Notes: a model not told the origin generated them from the sequence alone. DNA of 26,269 nt from Kordiimonadaceae bacterium (GCA_018699075.1 JABIPV010000399.1:1-26269), one strand, 5' to 3'. Counted from the stretch's first letter, positions 16,070-25,780 are shown. Made by a program: numbers and translations.

Positions 16070-18238
16070 CTAGAAAGTGCCTTGCAGGAACACTGAATAT
16101 TCCCGCACGTATTTCCAGATGCGGTTTTCAAAACGGTCGAGCTCATTATAACGGATATGGTCTTTATAAACGGGCGTATCTATATTGTATCTAAGCGGCG
16201 TGAGATGCTCAAATTTAAAGATAAGTTTCATATCTCCGAAAATCTTAATTTCGGCGAATACTTCATAATTGTCACCATTATAAGAGGTCTGCACCTGATC
16301 GATTTCATGGCCACTTGTTACACTTTGTATGGTTCCGCTACCGCCATAAGAAAAGTTCCATTTTGTAACGTCATGACGAAAATTGAAGTTAATTTTATGT
16401 TCGGGCGTCCAGATAAACATACGCCTGACCCCACTAAACTGGTCAGTCACTTTGCTTTTTTCCCATTTATGATCAATGCTGAACACCGCCTCTGGTAATC
16501 CAATGAAACCAAAACGAAGACTGGCGGCAGTTTTTAATCCGTATGATCTTGCGGAAGCTATATTTCCCGAAACGGAAATAAAATCGAGGTTTGCCCGCGC
16601 GATTGCCGCACCGCTCGCATCAAAAAATTCGGTAAAATCGACCAGGTCTATATAATCTTTAATATCGCGGTAAAAAAATTCAACCTGTAACGCACCACCA
16701 TCGTTGGCCAGACGATGTTCAAAAGCCGCGCTATAATTCCACGATTTTTCAGGAACAATTCCTGTGTTGCCGGGCCTCAGGCGGTCCAAATCCGCATCAT
16801 ATATTGCTACAAAATTTTGAAAATCAAGTTGACTGATTTTGCGTTCAACAGATGCACGAAATTGATCATTTGCCGTAAGGTCATAACGGAAATCAGCGCG
16901 CGGTTTTAAGAAACTAAACTTTTTATTTCGCGGTATAGCACCTCCCGATATAGGCACCGTCAGCGAGTTTATTCTTGAAAACTCCCATGCGAGTGAACTT
17001 TGCAACACCATTTTCGGCGAAATATTATATGTATGGTTTGCAAAAAATTCGTAGCGATTTTCCTTGACGCTAACATCGTCGTCGGTACTTAAAGAATAAA
17101 TCCCAGCCGTATATTTTTCCTGATTGAATATCTGATCATAATTGTTTATTGCGACCTCAACGCCCAGCTCGATAATCTGATCATTCAAAAAACCACTAGT
17201 TAATGAAGTACGAAGAATTTTCTCCTGCTTCACTCGGTACTGATCATTTCTCAATATGGGAACGTTTCCACCTACTGGCGTATTTTCATATAGTCCCTGC
17301 CTATCAATGCGGTCGCGATTTAGTATGAACAGGGTTTCCATGCGCCAACACCATCAATATCTTTGGTATAATCGCCGCCGAGTTCCCACTTCTGATTTTT
17401 TTTGATCTTCGCTCCAATTTTGCAGAACTTTAGGTTGGTTCAAATCTCTGGTAAACCGCGGCTCGCGCTTGCGGTATGTGCCGGGTTCAAACTGACCATT
17501 AAGGCGAAACTCATCGCCATTTTCCCCATTATAAGTGAGATTTCCATTAAACTTTAACGTTTTGAATAAATTGTCGCTTCGCCGCTCAGCATCAGCAGAA
17601 AATACTCTCCCGGGCGTATAAGTTTGATCAAAACGATGATCAATATGCTGGTTCTGTTTAACACTTGCACCCAAAATGTAATCGATATTTCCCTTTGATC
17701 CATTATGGGAAATTAGAAAATCCGGCGAAAAAACATAAGTTTCTGAATAGCGTCCCCCAATCTTCCAAAAAGTGCTCGATGTGTCGGCTCCTTCTGCCAT
17801 AATAACATTAACCACTAGTCCTTGACTTTGGACATCTATATCGCCAGACGCGCCGCGGATAATATCCACCCGCTGTACTGATGCAGCCGAAATACGGGCC
17901 AGAGTATCGCTAATTTTATTGGCTTTTCCTGAAAGCCGTTTACTGTTAATCAGTATCTGATCGCCGCCGGAGCCAAAACCACGTTCGGCCTTTCCGCCAC
18001 TGCTGGTTCCGCTATTATTTTGCTGGCCTTTATTCTTGTCAATAATTGCCTGAACACCTGGAACTCTCTGGAGCATGTCGAGTAAGGTTACAGGTTCATA
18101 TCTGGTAAAGTAATCTTTATTATAGGTGACGATAGCCTGATCTTCGGCCACTGTTTGTCCAAATGATGGTAAAGATGAAACCATAGCAGAACACATAAGA
18201 GTGCTTAATATTAAAGGCCTATACAGTATCTTTGTCAT
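16070..18238 (-). pseudogene. TonB-dependent receptor, interrupted copy (TBDR-2)
   Basis: The reconstructed product is about 722 residues and strongly resembles TBDR-1 throughout, from signal peptide and VVTYNKDYFTRYEPVTLLDML through the plug to the LQGTF terminus. ATG 18238 (MTKILYRPLILSTLMC) is preferred over ATG 18256. The frame breaks near 17400: a run of eight A on the coding strand (17396-17403) has one base too many relative to TBDR-1, giving SEVGTRRRLYQRY and a TGA at 17354-17356. About 60 bases later, GGAAACC near 17335 has one A too few, which restores the original frame at METLFILNRD. Both halves are otherwise fully open and conserved. The start overlaps soeC by 20 bp. Homopolymer consensus error, recent mutation or phase variation all remain possible. 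Confidence 0.8.
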
Positions 18239-19121
18239 AATAAAGTCGAACCACATGTTCTGCTTCTGCGAAGAAAAGCCAACGTTCTGCCATCATGCCG
18301 CCAAGGCAAATGAGTGCAATGAATAACGCAACAGGAAATCCAATATAGAGCAATATAGCAGGAATAACAAATCCACAACCAAGAGCCAGCCAACGCATCA
18401 ATGCACGTTTTTTAGGGGATAAATTATAACCCATCTCACGCTGAAGGTAATTTTTCTGTGAATGTGCGGGTTCAAATGGTTTTGCTTTACCAAAATCAGG
18501 AAGGCCGAGGGCATCTTCCCGTTTATATTGACCACGATGTTTATCAATATAAATCCAAGTTATGATTTTTACCACGAGTGCGGCAACTAAAATTGCAGTC
18601 ACCATCATATAATGTAACCATCCTGCCACCATAATATAGGCGACCCCACCCGAGGAAAGCGCATATACTTGATAACCAATTTTGACCCAAACATTATGCC
18701 ACGCCGGGATTGCTTTAAGTGATGCATAAATCATACTGGTGGTAAAGATAGTTACAATGGGTCCCAGTATCCCAAGCACAGCCATTGGCGCGATAAGGTT
18801 TTCAAAACCTAGTTCCAAATAGGTAACACCGCCAATGAAGACCATTGGGCCAAATGTTAATATTGCCATAATGCCTTCACGACTTAACCAAGACGTTCGC
18901 CATTGGCTAAATGCGCGCCATGCGCGTTCTGGGTGTCCTAAATGCAGTGTAGAAGCAATTAGGCCTATAGAGACGAGAATAGTTGATAAAGTTGTGGCCA
19001 TAATAATAGATTGATCATCAATTTTATCGCCCATCAATAGAGAGCCACAAAGCCAGATAAACAAACCATAGCCCATGCCGGAAAAAGTTGTGAATATAAT
19101 AACTGATAATGCTGGGTGCAT
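18219..19121 (-). CDS. soeC: Sulfite dehydrogenase membrane anchor SoeC (DmsC family)
   Basis: 300 residues with about eight membrane helices. It is the DmsC/SoeC-type anchor that takes electrons from the iron-sulfur subunit and reduces quinone. The N-terminus MHPALSVIIFTTFSGMGYGL and the segment HLGHPERAWRA followed by WRTSWLSREG are typical of SoeC. The C-terminal AEAEHVVRLYY is also the family ending. The gene starts 4 bp after soeB and its last 20 bases are the start of TBDR-2, so expression of the receptor is probably coupled to it. No heme-ligand pattern is evident. Confidence 0.82.
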   Translation of the reverse strand: MHPALSVIIFTTFSGMGYGLFIWLCGSLLMGDKIDDQSIIMATTLSTILVSIGLIASTLHLGHPERAWRAFSQWRTSWLSREGIMAILTFGPMVFIGGVTYLELGFENLIAPMAVLGILGPIVTIFTTSMIYASLKAIPAWHNVWVKIGYQVYALSSGGVAYIMVAGWLHYMMVTAILVAALVVKIITWIYIDKHRGQYKREDALGLPDFGKAKPFEPAHSQKNYLQREMGYNLSPKKRALMRWLALGCGFVIPAILLYIGFPVALFIALICLGGMMAERWLFFAEAEHVVRLYYDKDTV

Positions 19122-19125
19122 GACT

Positions 19126-19857
19126 TTATCCTGAAAAATCTAAGCTGGCCCATTTAAGCAGGGCATCTTTTACGGTTGACACTTTTTGTTCCAATTTCTT
19201 ATCCGCTTCTTTCACTCTTTTTTGTGGCGGCAGATATTGGTTCACAGGTTTGGTTTCCATTTCTGGAAATAAATCACGCGCATCATTTTCTGCGGCTAAC
19301 TTTGATACGTTGGACTGAGGGTCGGCAAAATCACCAAAATGACGTGCGCCTGCGGGACAGGTTGATACACATGTAGGTACACGCCGTTCTTCTTCGATAC
19401 TTTCATCATAAATCTTATCCACACAAAGCGTACATTTTTGCATTACGCCTGCTGAAGTATCATATTCACGTGCCCCATAAGGACAAGCCCATGAACAAAG
19501 TTTACAGCCAATACAAACATCCGGATTTACAAGAACGATACCGTCTTCACTACGTTTTAAAGATGCGCCCGTTGGACATACTGTGACACACGGTGCATCT
19601 TCACAGTGCAGACACGATTTAGGGAAATAAACAGTACGATCAACTTCATCTTCTTTTTTAAATTCATAGCTATGAATACGGTTATACCAAACACCACTTG
19701 GATCATCCCCATATGGCTTCAAATCTTCCATTGGTCCTGTGATGCCGCTGGTATTCCATTCTTTACAGCTTACCGCGCAAGCATGACATCCGACACATAT
19801 GTTTAAATCAATCAGTAGGCCTAGTTTTTTATCCGTTTTTTCAGGAAGACAGGTCAT
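19126..19857 (-). CDS. soeB: Sulfite dehydrogenase iron-sulfur subunit SoeB
   Basis: 243 residues. It is a four-cluster ferredoxin subunit of the DmsB/PsrB type with all sixteen cysteines: C21/24/27/31 (CVGCHACAVSC), C82/85/90/94, C115/118/121/125 (CIGCKLCSWAC) and C142/145/163/167. It wires electrons from the molybdenum subunit to SoeC on the cytoplasmic face. No signal sequence is present. The start overlaps the soeA stop as ATGA, so the two are translationally coupled. Confidence 0.88.
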   Translation of the reverse strand: MTCLPEKTDKKLGLLIDLNICVGCHACAVSCKEWNTSGITGPMEDLKPYGDDPSGVWYNRIHSYEFKKEDEVDRTVYFPKSCLHCEDAPCVTVCPTGASLKRSEDGIVLVNPDVCIGCKLCSWACPYGAREYDTSAGVMQKCTLCVDKIYDESIEEERRVPTCVSTCPAGARHFGDFADPQSNVSKLAAENDARDLFPEMETKPVNQYLPPQKRVKEADKKLEQKVSTVKDALLKWASLDFSG

Positions 19858-22730
19858 TCTGCACTCTCCTTATTTGTGCCAAGGGATCGTTCATGTTGAT
19901 CAAAACTCATATCTTTATCAAAACCGTAACGTAAAATTTCCGGCCTATTATATTTCGTATGTGCTTTAACAGGATCAAAAAGAGGTGACGTTATGTCATC
20001 TGATTGATCTTCGGCACGTTCAATTTTAACCCGAGTATCGAACCAAGCGCCTTGTCCGGTTACAGGATCAGAATTTGATCTAACTTCGCCTTCATCAGTA
20101 GACAAGTTTTCTGAAATCACATGATTAAGCAAGAAAGCTTGCTTAAATTCCGGTGAGTTTTCGTCAAGCGCCCATGAACCACGACGTTTGCCGATCGCGT
20201 TCCATGTCCAAACGGTCCCTTCGTTAAGGCCATCCATAAATTTCACTTGCACTTTAACTTCACCGTGTGGGCTTTTTACCCAAACCCAATCAAGATCGTC
20301 AATCAATTTTGATTTTGCCCAATTGCTGTTAACATAAAGATAATTTCGCGATGTCAGCTGTCGTAACCAAGCATTTTGACCGCCCCATGAATGATACATA
20401 TGAGCAGGACGCTGAGTTAACGCAGAAAGTGGATATTCTTTAGAATTATTATCTACATGTTCTTGCACCGGATACCATGTTGGCACTGGATTAAAATATT
20501 TTTTGATCCGTTCCTTCGCATGATCAGGCGGCACATGATCACCGTGGCCTTCTGCTGCGAGATGGAATTTTTGTAACATTTCATTATATACATTAAGAAC
20601 AATTGGTTCTGGTGCACCCATCCAGCCCATTTTGGTAGCGGTCTCTAAATATGCTTGGTTGGCAAAGCGATTATATTGCTCTTCAGGTTTGAGTTCGTAT
20701 TCCCAGTAACAACCATTATCTATATATTTCTGTAGCTGATTTGGGTTTGGAGCGCCTTTACCGTGACTTTCACCGTCTTCACCGCGCCAACCAGAAAGGG
20801 GCCCAACACCCGGGGCACGTTCGTGACCCGTCAAATAATCTTCATATCCATTGGGATAAAGTGGTTGTCCATCTTCATCTACCATACCCGGAAGGCCAAG
20901 CCTCGCCCCTAGGTCCAAAACCACATCTTGGAAGGGGCGCACATCACGGTCCGGTTCAATTACCGGCTGGCGAATTGAATCCGCCGCAGCTTCTGCTGTA
21001 CCAATGGGACGGTCTAACATTGAGATCGCATCCCAACGCTCTAAATATGTAGTGTCTGGTAATATCAAATCCGCATAAGGCACCGTTTCAGAATAAAACG
21101 CATCGGAATATATTATGTAAGGAATTTTATACTCGTCCGTATCCGGATCTTTATCAGTCATATATTTAATGGCATTTTCAACATTCATGGAAGAATTCCA
21201 CGCCATGTTGGCCATGTACATCATTAATACGTCAATTTTATAAGGATCACCCGCCCAAGCATTATGAAGGGCCATGTGCATCATACCATGAATGGCCAGC
21301 GGATATTCCCATGAAAAGGCTTTATCAAGTCGCGTTGGTTCACCATTTTCATCCACGGCGAGGTCTTCTGGTCCTGCAGGAAAACCAAGCGGTTCAAGCG
21401 CCAAACTTTCCATCGGTTCCGCAGACGCCTTAGCCATTTTTTTATGAGGAGGCGTCGGGCGTGGAAACGGCGGTTTATATTTAAAAGAACCTGGCCCATC
21501 AATAGCCCCAAGCAACATTTGCAACATGTGAAGCATGCGGCACGTTTCAAAGCCATTTTTATGGGCGGCGATACCGCGCATTGCATGGAATGATACGGGA
21601 CGGCCAACCACTTTATCATGCTTGTTACCGTAGCTGTCTGTCCATTCCATATCGATGGTAATTTCTTCGCTAAAGGCCACTTCGGCCATTTCAGCGGCAA
21701 TTCGTTCAATATCCTTAGCGGCAATGCCGGTTTCTTTTTCAACAGTTGCTAATTCATATTTATCGCTCAAAAACTCTTTTAAGATATGTTGAAACGCAGG
21801 AACCGCTTTTGTGCCATCATCAAGGGTATATTCACCTACAAGTGCCGGTTTTGATTTCCCAACTTGCATGGTCGTAATTTTATTTTCTAAAACATCGAAA
21901 CATTGCGCCTTACCCGTATCATCGCGCACAAATAAACCATGGGACGCTGCACCAGGTTTATCAATCACCAGCCATGGGCTATTGGTGTAACGAATTAAAA
22001 ACTGCCAATCGATTTTTTCTGCTTTTAATAATTCAGCGATTAAGGCACCAATTAACAGTCCATCTGTACCGGGGCGAATACCAAGCCATTCATCAGCAAT
22101 CGCCGCATAACCGGTCTGGACAGGATTGACCGAAATATATTTTGTTCCCTTGCGGGATTTAATGGTACCAATTCCTTTTTTGATCGGGTTACTGTCGTGA
22201 TCTTCTGCGACCCCAAACATCATAAAGTATTTGGTATTATGCCAGTCTGGTTCACCAAATTCCCAAAATGATCCGCCAATAGTATATAGACCAGCTGCAG
22301 CCATATTTACAGAACAGAAACCACCATGAGCCGCATAATTATGTGTGCCGAATTTCGCCGAAAACCACCCCGTTAAAGCTTGACTTTGATCCCGACCTGT
22401 AAAGAAAGCTAATCTTTTCGGGTCTTTTTCACGAACAGTACGCAGTTTACCTTCTGCAATATCCATCGCTTCGTCCCATGATATTTCTTCGAACTCACCA
22501 CTTCCCCGCGGGCCCACCCGTTTTAAAGGGGATGTTAATCGCGCGGGTGAATATTGCTGCATAATGCCCGCAGAACCCTTTGCGCATAACACTCCTTTAT
22601 TAACCGGATGATCAGGATTACCTTCGATATATTTAACACGGCCATCTTTTAAATGAACATTGATGCCACACCGGCACGCACACATATAACAAGTCGTCGT
22701 TTTAATGTTTGGAGTATTTTTATTTGTCAT
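19854..22730 (-). CDS. soeA: Molybdopterin oxidoreductase, sulfite dehydrogenase SoeA
   Basis: 958 residues, DMSO-reductase superfamily, with Mo-bis-pyranopterin guanine dinucleotide. The N-terminal [4Fe-4S] site is C14, C17, C21 and C49 (CYMCACRCGI and VLCAKGSAG). C139 in HGGFCSVNMAAAG is the candidate molybdenum ligand. There is no twin-arginine signal, so the enzyme is cytoplasmic, as in SoeABC of purple sulfur bacteria and roseobacters, where it oxidises sulfite to sulfate and reduces quinone. Subunit order, length and the TTCYMCACRCG start all match SoeA. A related polysulfide/thiosulfate-type enzyme is the main alternative, but those usually carry a Tat signal. It is the first gene of the minus-strand operon soeA-soeB-soeC-TBDR-2-TBDR-1. 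Confidence 0.82.
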   Translation of the reverse strand: MTNKNTPNIKTTTCYMCACRCGINVHLKDGRVKYIEGNPDHPVNKGVLCAKGSAGIMQQYSPARLTSPLKRVGPRGSGEFEEISWDEAMDIAEGKLRTVREKDPKRLAFFTGRDQSQALTGWFSAKFGTHNYAAHGGFCSVNMAAAGLYTIGGSFWEFGEPDWHNTKYFMMFGVAEDHDSNPIKKGIGTIKSRKGTKYISVNPVQTGYAAIADEWLGIRPGTDGLLIGALIAELLKAEKIDWQFLIRYTNSPWLVIDKPGAASHGLFVRDDTGKAQCFDVLENKITTMQVGKSKPALVGEYTLDDGTKAVPAFQHILKEFLSDKYELATVEKETGIAAKDIERIAAEMAEVAFSEEITIDMEWTDSYGNKHDKVVGRPVSFHAMRGIAAHKNGFETCRMLHMLQMLLGAIDGPGSFKYKPPFPRPTPPHKKMAKASAEPMESLALEPLGFPAGPEDLAVDENGEPTRLDKAFSWEYPLAIHGMMHMALHNAWAGDPYKIDVLMMYMANMAWNSSMNVENAIKYMTDKDPDTDEYKIPYIIYSDAFYSETVPYADLILPDTTYLERWDAISMLDRPIGTAEAAADSIRQPVIEPDRDVRPFQDVVLDLGARLGLPGMVDEDGQPLYPNGYEDYLTGHERAPGVGPLSGWRGEDGESHGKGAPNPNQLQKYIDNGCYWEYELKPEEQYNRFANQAYLETATKMGWMGAPEPIVLNVYNEMLQKFHLAAEGHGDHVPPDHAKERIKKYFNPVPTWYPVQEHVDNNSKEYPLSALTQRPAHMYHSWGGQNAWLRQLTSRNYLYVNSNWAKSKLIDDLDWVWVKSPHGEVKVQVKFMDGLNEGTVWTWNAIGKRRGSWALDENSPEFKQAFLLNHVISENLSTDEGEVRSNSDPVTGQGAWFDTRVKIERAEDQSDDITSPLFDPVKAHTKYNRPEILRYGFDKDMSFDQHERSLGTNKESAE

Positions 22731-23099
22731 ATTATTTTATACCGAAAAAACTGATCATAAACATTACAATTTATCATCAGATGCACACCCTGTTATTTTT
22801 TATCTTGAAAAGAAACTAACATAAAAAAAATAGAAAAAAATATCAATTTTTCCCTCTTACATCCCTGCATTAGAAAATATGTTCTAATATCTTCAAAAGA
22901 TAGAATATATTTTCACACAATCAGAAAAAATTAGCAAAAACATTATCCACTTTACGGAATACTCGCTTTATTTTATTACGAGAATAATGCTAGACATAAT
23001 TTTAACGTTATGATATTACATCACGAAATTAAGAAAATGTGTGCGCCGTATACATTATTCTTCCGTACTTATTGTAACGATTTTAAAAGGAATTTACCT
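22731..23099. other. Divergent soeA / TBDR-3 regulatory region
   Basis: 369 bp, extremely AT-rich with several A-tracts. It must hold the promoters for soeA (minus) and TBDR-3 (plus). It contains the palindrome at 22870-22887 and, for TBDR-3, a weak -10-like CATAAT at 22995-23000 following TGCTAGA. The plus-strand frame is open from ATG 23010, but those 30 codons lack signal-peptide character, so they are treated as leader. No RNA gene is recognised. Confidence 0.5.
22870..22887. promoter_or_regulatory. Palindrome TTAGAA-N6-TTCTAA (candidate operator)
   Basis: Six-base perfect arms around AATATG, 18 bp overall, about 140 bp upstream of soeA and 210 bp upstream of the preferred TBDR-3 start. 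A partial echo (TAGAATATATTTTC) follows 13 bp after it. The size fits a dimeric winged-helix or Rrf2/ArsR-type repressor. The owner is unknown and the AT-rich background lowers its weight. Confidence 0.4.
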
Positions 23100-25110
23100 G
23101 TGATTTTATCCAAAAAAGCTGTCATAAGCCTGACAATGGCGACATTAATGTCAACGACAGCTCTTGCCCAACAATCTACGACTGACGGCAATTCATCTAC
23201 AGTTACTTATGATACAAATTATTTTGTTCAATATAAGCCTGTAACTCTTCATGATATGCTGCGTAGTGTACCAAGTACAGCGGCACTTCTTGCACAAGCA
23301 GATGAAGAGCTTGCAGGACGCCGTGTTCGTGGTTTTGGTTCAGACGGTGACCAAATTCTAATCGACGGCAAAAGAATTGCGGGTAAAACAAATTCACTAG
23401 GACTTCAGCTTAAAAGGATTCAAGCGTCAACAGTTCAACATATTGAACTGATACGCGGCACTAAGGCCGGCCTTGACGTACAGTCAGAAGGTTTGATCAT
23501 TAACGTTGTGCTTAAAGAAAGTGCCTCAAAATCAAGTACTGTTTGGACAGTTGGCGGCGAATATGTAGATGGTGGTACTTTAAATCCACTTGCTAAAGTA
23601 ACGCACAATGGTGAAGTAGATAGGCTTAAATATTCATTTGGTGTTGATTTTGCTCTCGAAGAAACACGTAAAAACTTTGACGATACTTTCTTTAACGCCG
23701 TTGGTGCACAGTACCAAGAAAATAACCTCTTAAACGTTAGAGACAGAGAAAAAATATTCTTAAATAGTGGAATTGAATATAATGCGGAAAATGGTGATAT
23801 TCTTCGCCTGAACGGTCAATTAGAATTTGATGATCAAGATACTATTGAAACTGACAATCAAATGCATCTGTTAGATAATACAACCAGCGGAATTAACTTC
23901 TTAGCTGACGATGAATATCAAATTAATAGAACAAATACACATAGACCCTTCCATTGGGAAGTTGGCGGCGATTATCAACACCGTTTCGAAAACCTAGGAT
24001 TGTTAAAGTCCGTATTTGTGGTAAATCACGGTAAACATGATTTCAACACGTTATTTGAAGGCGGTCTAAATGGAGCTGCTTTGGCTACCAGCGCTGATAA
24101 TACTTCTTCGCGTACCCACGGCGAAAAAATCTTTCGTTCATCACTTACCAATACTATAGCAAAAGTACATACTATTGAAACGGGTGGCGAAATAGCAATT
24201 AACGATGTCGGGGTATCTAATAGTACTCTCAATTCAGGTGGTACTGTTATTGCCTCTTCATTGAATGACATTGATGTTAGAGAAAAGCGTTTTGAAGCGT
24301 TTGCAAGTCACAACTGGGCAATTGCTTCAAACTTATCACTTCAAAGTTCGTTAAATGCTGAATGGTCGAAAATTACTCAAACAGATAATTTAAACCCTAC
24401 AGCGCCTGACTTCAGCAGAGATTTCTTTTATCTAAAACCACGGGTGAATCTACGCTATGATGTCAATGCACAGAACCAAATTCGAGTTACAGCTGAGCGC
24501 AAAATCAGTCAACTTGATTTTGGTGCTTTCGGAAGTAGCTTTGATGCAGAAGACGGCGAAACTGATGGTGGTAATGCCGAACTCCTTCCTGAAGATCGTC
24601 TTGAGTTCTCAATCGCATATGAAAACCGTTTTGCAGATGATCAAGGTTCTGTATCTGTAAAAGGTTTCTACAATAAAATTCGTGACCATATAGCAAAAGT
24701 TGGAATTTATACAGGCGCAGCCCCTGTCCCTACAAACATTGACCAAGTTGTAACAAAATCTATACCCGGCAATATCGGCGATGCCAAAGAATATGGTGTT
24801 GAGTTTAATGGTAGCTGGCGCCTTAAGGCGATTGAATTACCTAATGCGATCATTAGTGGTAAATATATTCTTCGTGAAACTGAAGCAATGGACAAAAACC
24901 AACAAACCAAAAGCGACTTTTTATGTTGAACAAAAAGTATTCGGAACTATGAAACTTCGTTTTGATGCCAAAAATATTCTAAAAGCTAAAACGGCTTATG
25001 ACTTAACTAAAAATACAGGCAATATCTCTTTAGGAGCTATAAATTACAACGAAATCAGAAATGCATCTGAAGCACGTGTTTTCAAGCTTACTCTACAAGG
25101 TACATTCTAA
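23100..25110 (+). pseudogene. TonB-dependent receptor with internal deletion and frame change (TBDR-3)
   Basis: The start is GTG 23100, supported by AAGGA 8 bp upstream and giving a signal peptide MILSKKAVISLTMATLMS ending ALAQ; ATG 23010 in the same frame is less likely. The plug matches the two receptors across the soe operon: TVTYDTNYFVQYKPVTLHDML, RRVRGFGSDGDQILIDGKRI, IELIRGTKAGLDVQSEG. The barrel is normal to about MDKN (base 24900), then the frame ends at 24929 after a nonsense tail. The matching C-terminus continues in the next frame (KPKATFYVEQKVFGTMKLRF onward) and closes with LTLQGTF at 25110. Compared with TBDR-1, about 45-50 residues of barrel are missing at the junction, which lies in an AAACCAA-repeated stretch. 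A deletion between short repeats is the likeliest cause. Confidence 0.8.
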
Positions 25111-25139
25111 TAATTCATACTAATTTCCTCTGAATTATT

Positions 25140-25174
25140 AAAGGCCGGTTGGACATTGTCCCGCCGGCCTTTTT
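25140..25174 (+). terminator. Strong intrinsic terminator after TBDR-3
   Basis: AAAGGCCGG (25140-25148) pairs with CCGGCCTTT (25164-25172). Inside it an additional GGAC-ATT-GTCC helix extends the hairpin, and a T-run follows. It ends the TBDR-3 transcript 30 bp after its final stop codon and insulates the cupin gene. Conservation of a good terminator here shows that the true gene end is 25110, not the premature stop at 24929. Confidence 0.88.
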
Positions 25175-25246
25175 GTTGCGTGGCTTTACTATATATGTTT
25201 CTTCACCCATAATGCCTGAATTGCAACATAAAGGGGAGATAAAGCC

Positions 25247-25780
25247 ATGCGATTTCTTATTTTAGTCATACTATTTACTATACCATTTGTATTTACGTCT
25301 TCCGCAAAAGATGGCCAAGTTGTTACGGTCATTAAATCTGCGACGCTCGAACAAACTGCCCGAAAAGCAGAAAACGAAAAAATTATCGACATATCGGTCA
25401 AACATGTCGAAGCGGCAGATGGAAATCTTGGTATTGGCGTTCTTCATCGCCCTATCATGAAATCCGAAGGGCCAATTACGGCGATCCTCCACCATAAACA
25501 ATCAGAAATTTACCGCATCATGGCTGGGTCTGGAACGTTGGCTACAAGCAATAGCATGAGCGAAATTAGAACTTTAGATCCTGATGGGTTTACGGTTAAA
25601 AATTTAACCGGCCCAAGTGATTTTGGCAAAATTGTCACCATAGAAAATAGTCAACATGTCACAAAGGGAGACATCGTTATCATCCCCGCGGGCATTGCTC
25701 ATGGCTTTAGTGAAATCACAGAAGCCATCGATTATATGGTAGTAAGGATTGACCCAGACAAATTAGTCGCGTTAAAGTAA
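25247..25780 (+). CDS. Secreted cupin-domain protein
   Basis: 177 residues. GGGGAG 8 bp upstream of ATG 25247 is a strong ribosome binding site. The signal peptide is MRFLILVILFTIPFVFTSSA. The cupin motif 1 appears as ILHHKQSEIYRIMAGSGTL, with two His and a Glu, and motif 2 as IIPAGIAHGF. A metal-binding beta-barrel is therefore likely. It resembles the cupin at 661-1173, including the end MVVRIDPDKL, so the two are probably paralogues. It precedes the amidohydrolase by 25 bp in the same direction. Its ligand is unknown. Confidence 0.8.
   Translation: MRFLILVILFTIPFVFTSSAKDGQVVTVIKSATLEQTARKAENEKIIDISVKHVEAADGNLGIGVLHRPIMKSEGPITAILHHKQSEIYRIMAGSGTLATSNSMSEIRTLDPDGFTVKNLTGPSDFGKIVTIENSQHVTKGDIVIIPAGIAHGFSEITEAIDYMVVRIDPDKLVALK

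Noticed and set aside
16070..17341. Independent 423-aa outer-membrane protein
   Set aside because: It starts at an internal Met without signal peptide or plug; it is the barrel half of TBDR-2.
17396..17403. Programmed ribosomal frameshifting at the A8 run of TBDR-2
   Set aside because: A single shift would still meet the second, opposite indel about 60 bases later, so one programmed event cannot restore the full receptor.
21281..21742. 153-codon open frame on the minus strand inside soeA
   Set aside because: It is an alternate frame of a fully conserved gene, has a biased composition rich in K/R/L, and has no ribosome binding site.
24781..25110. Separate 109-aa gene after TBDR-3
   Set aside because: Its C-terminal 68 residues align with the TonB receptor barrel end (LQGTF); the preceding part is the out-of-frame reading of TBDR-3.
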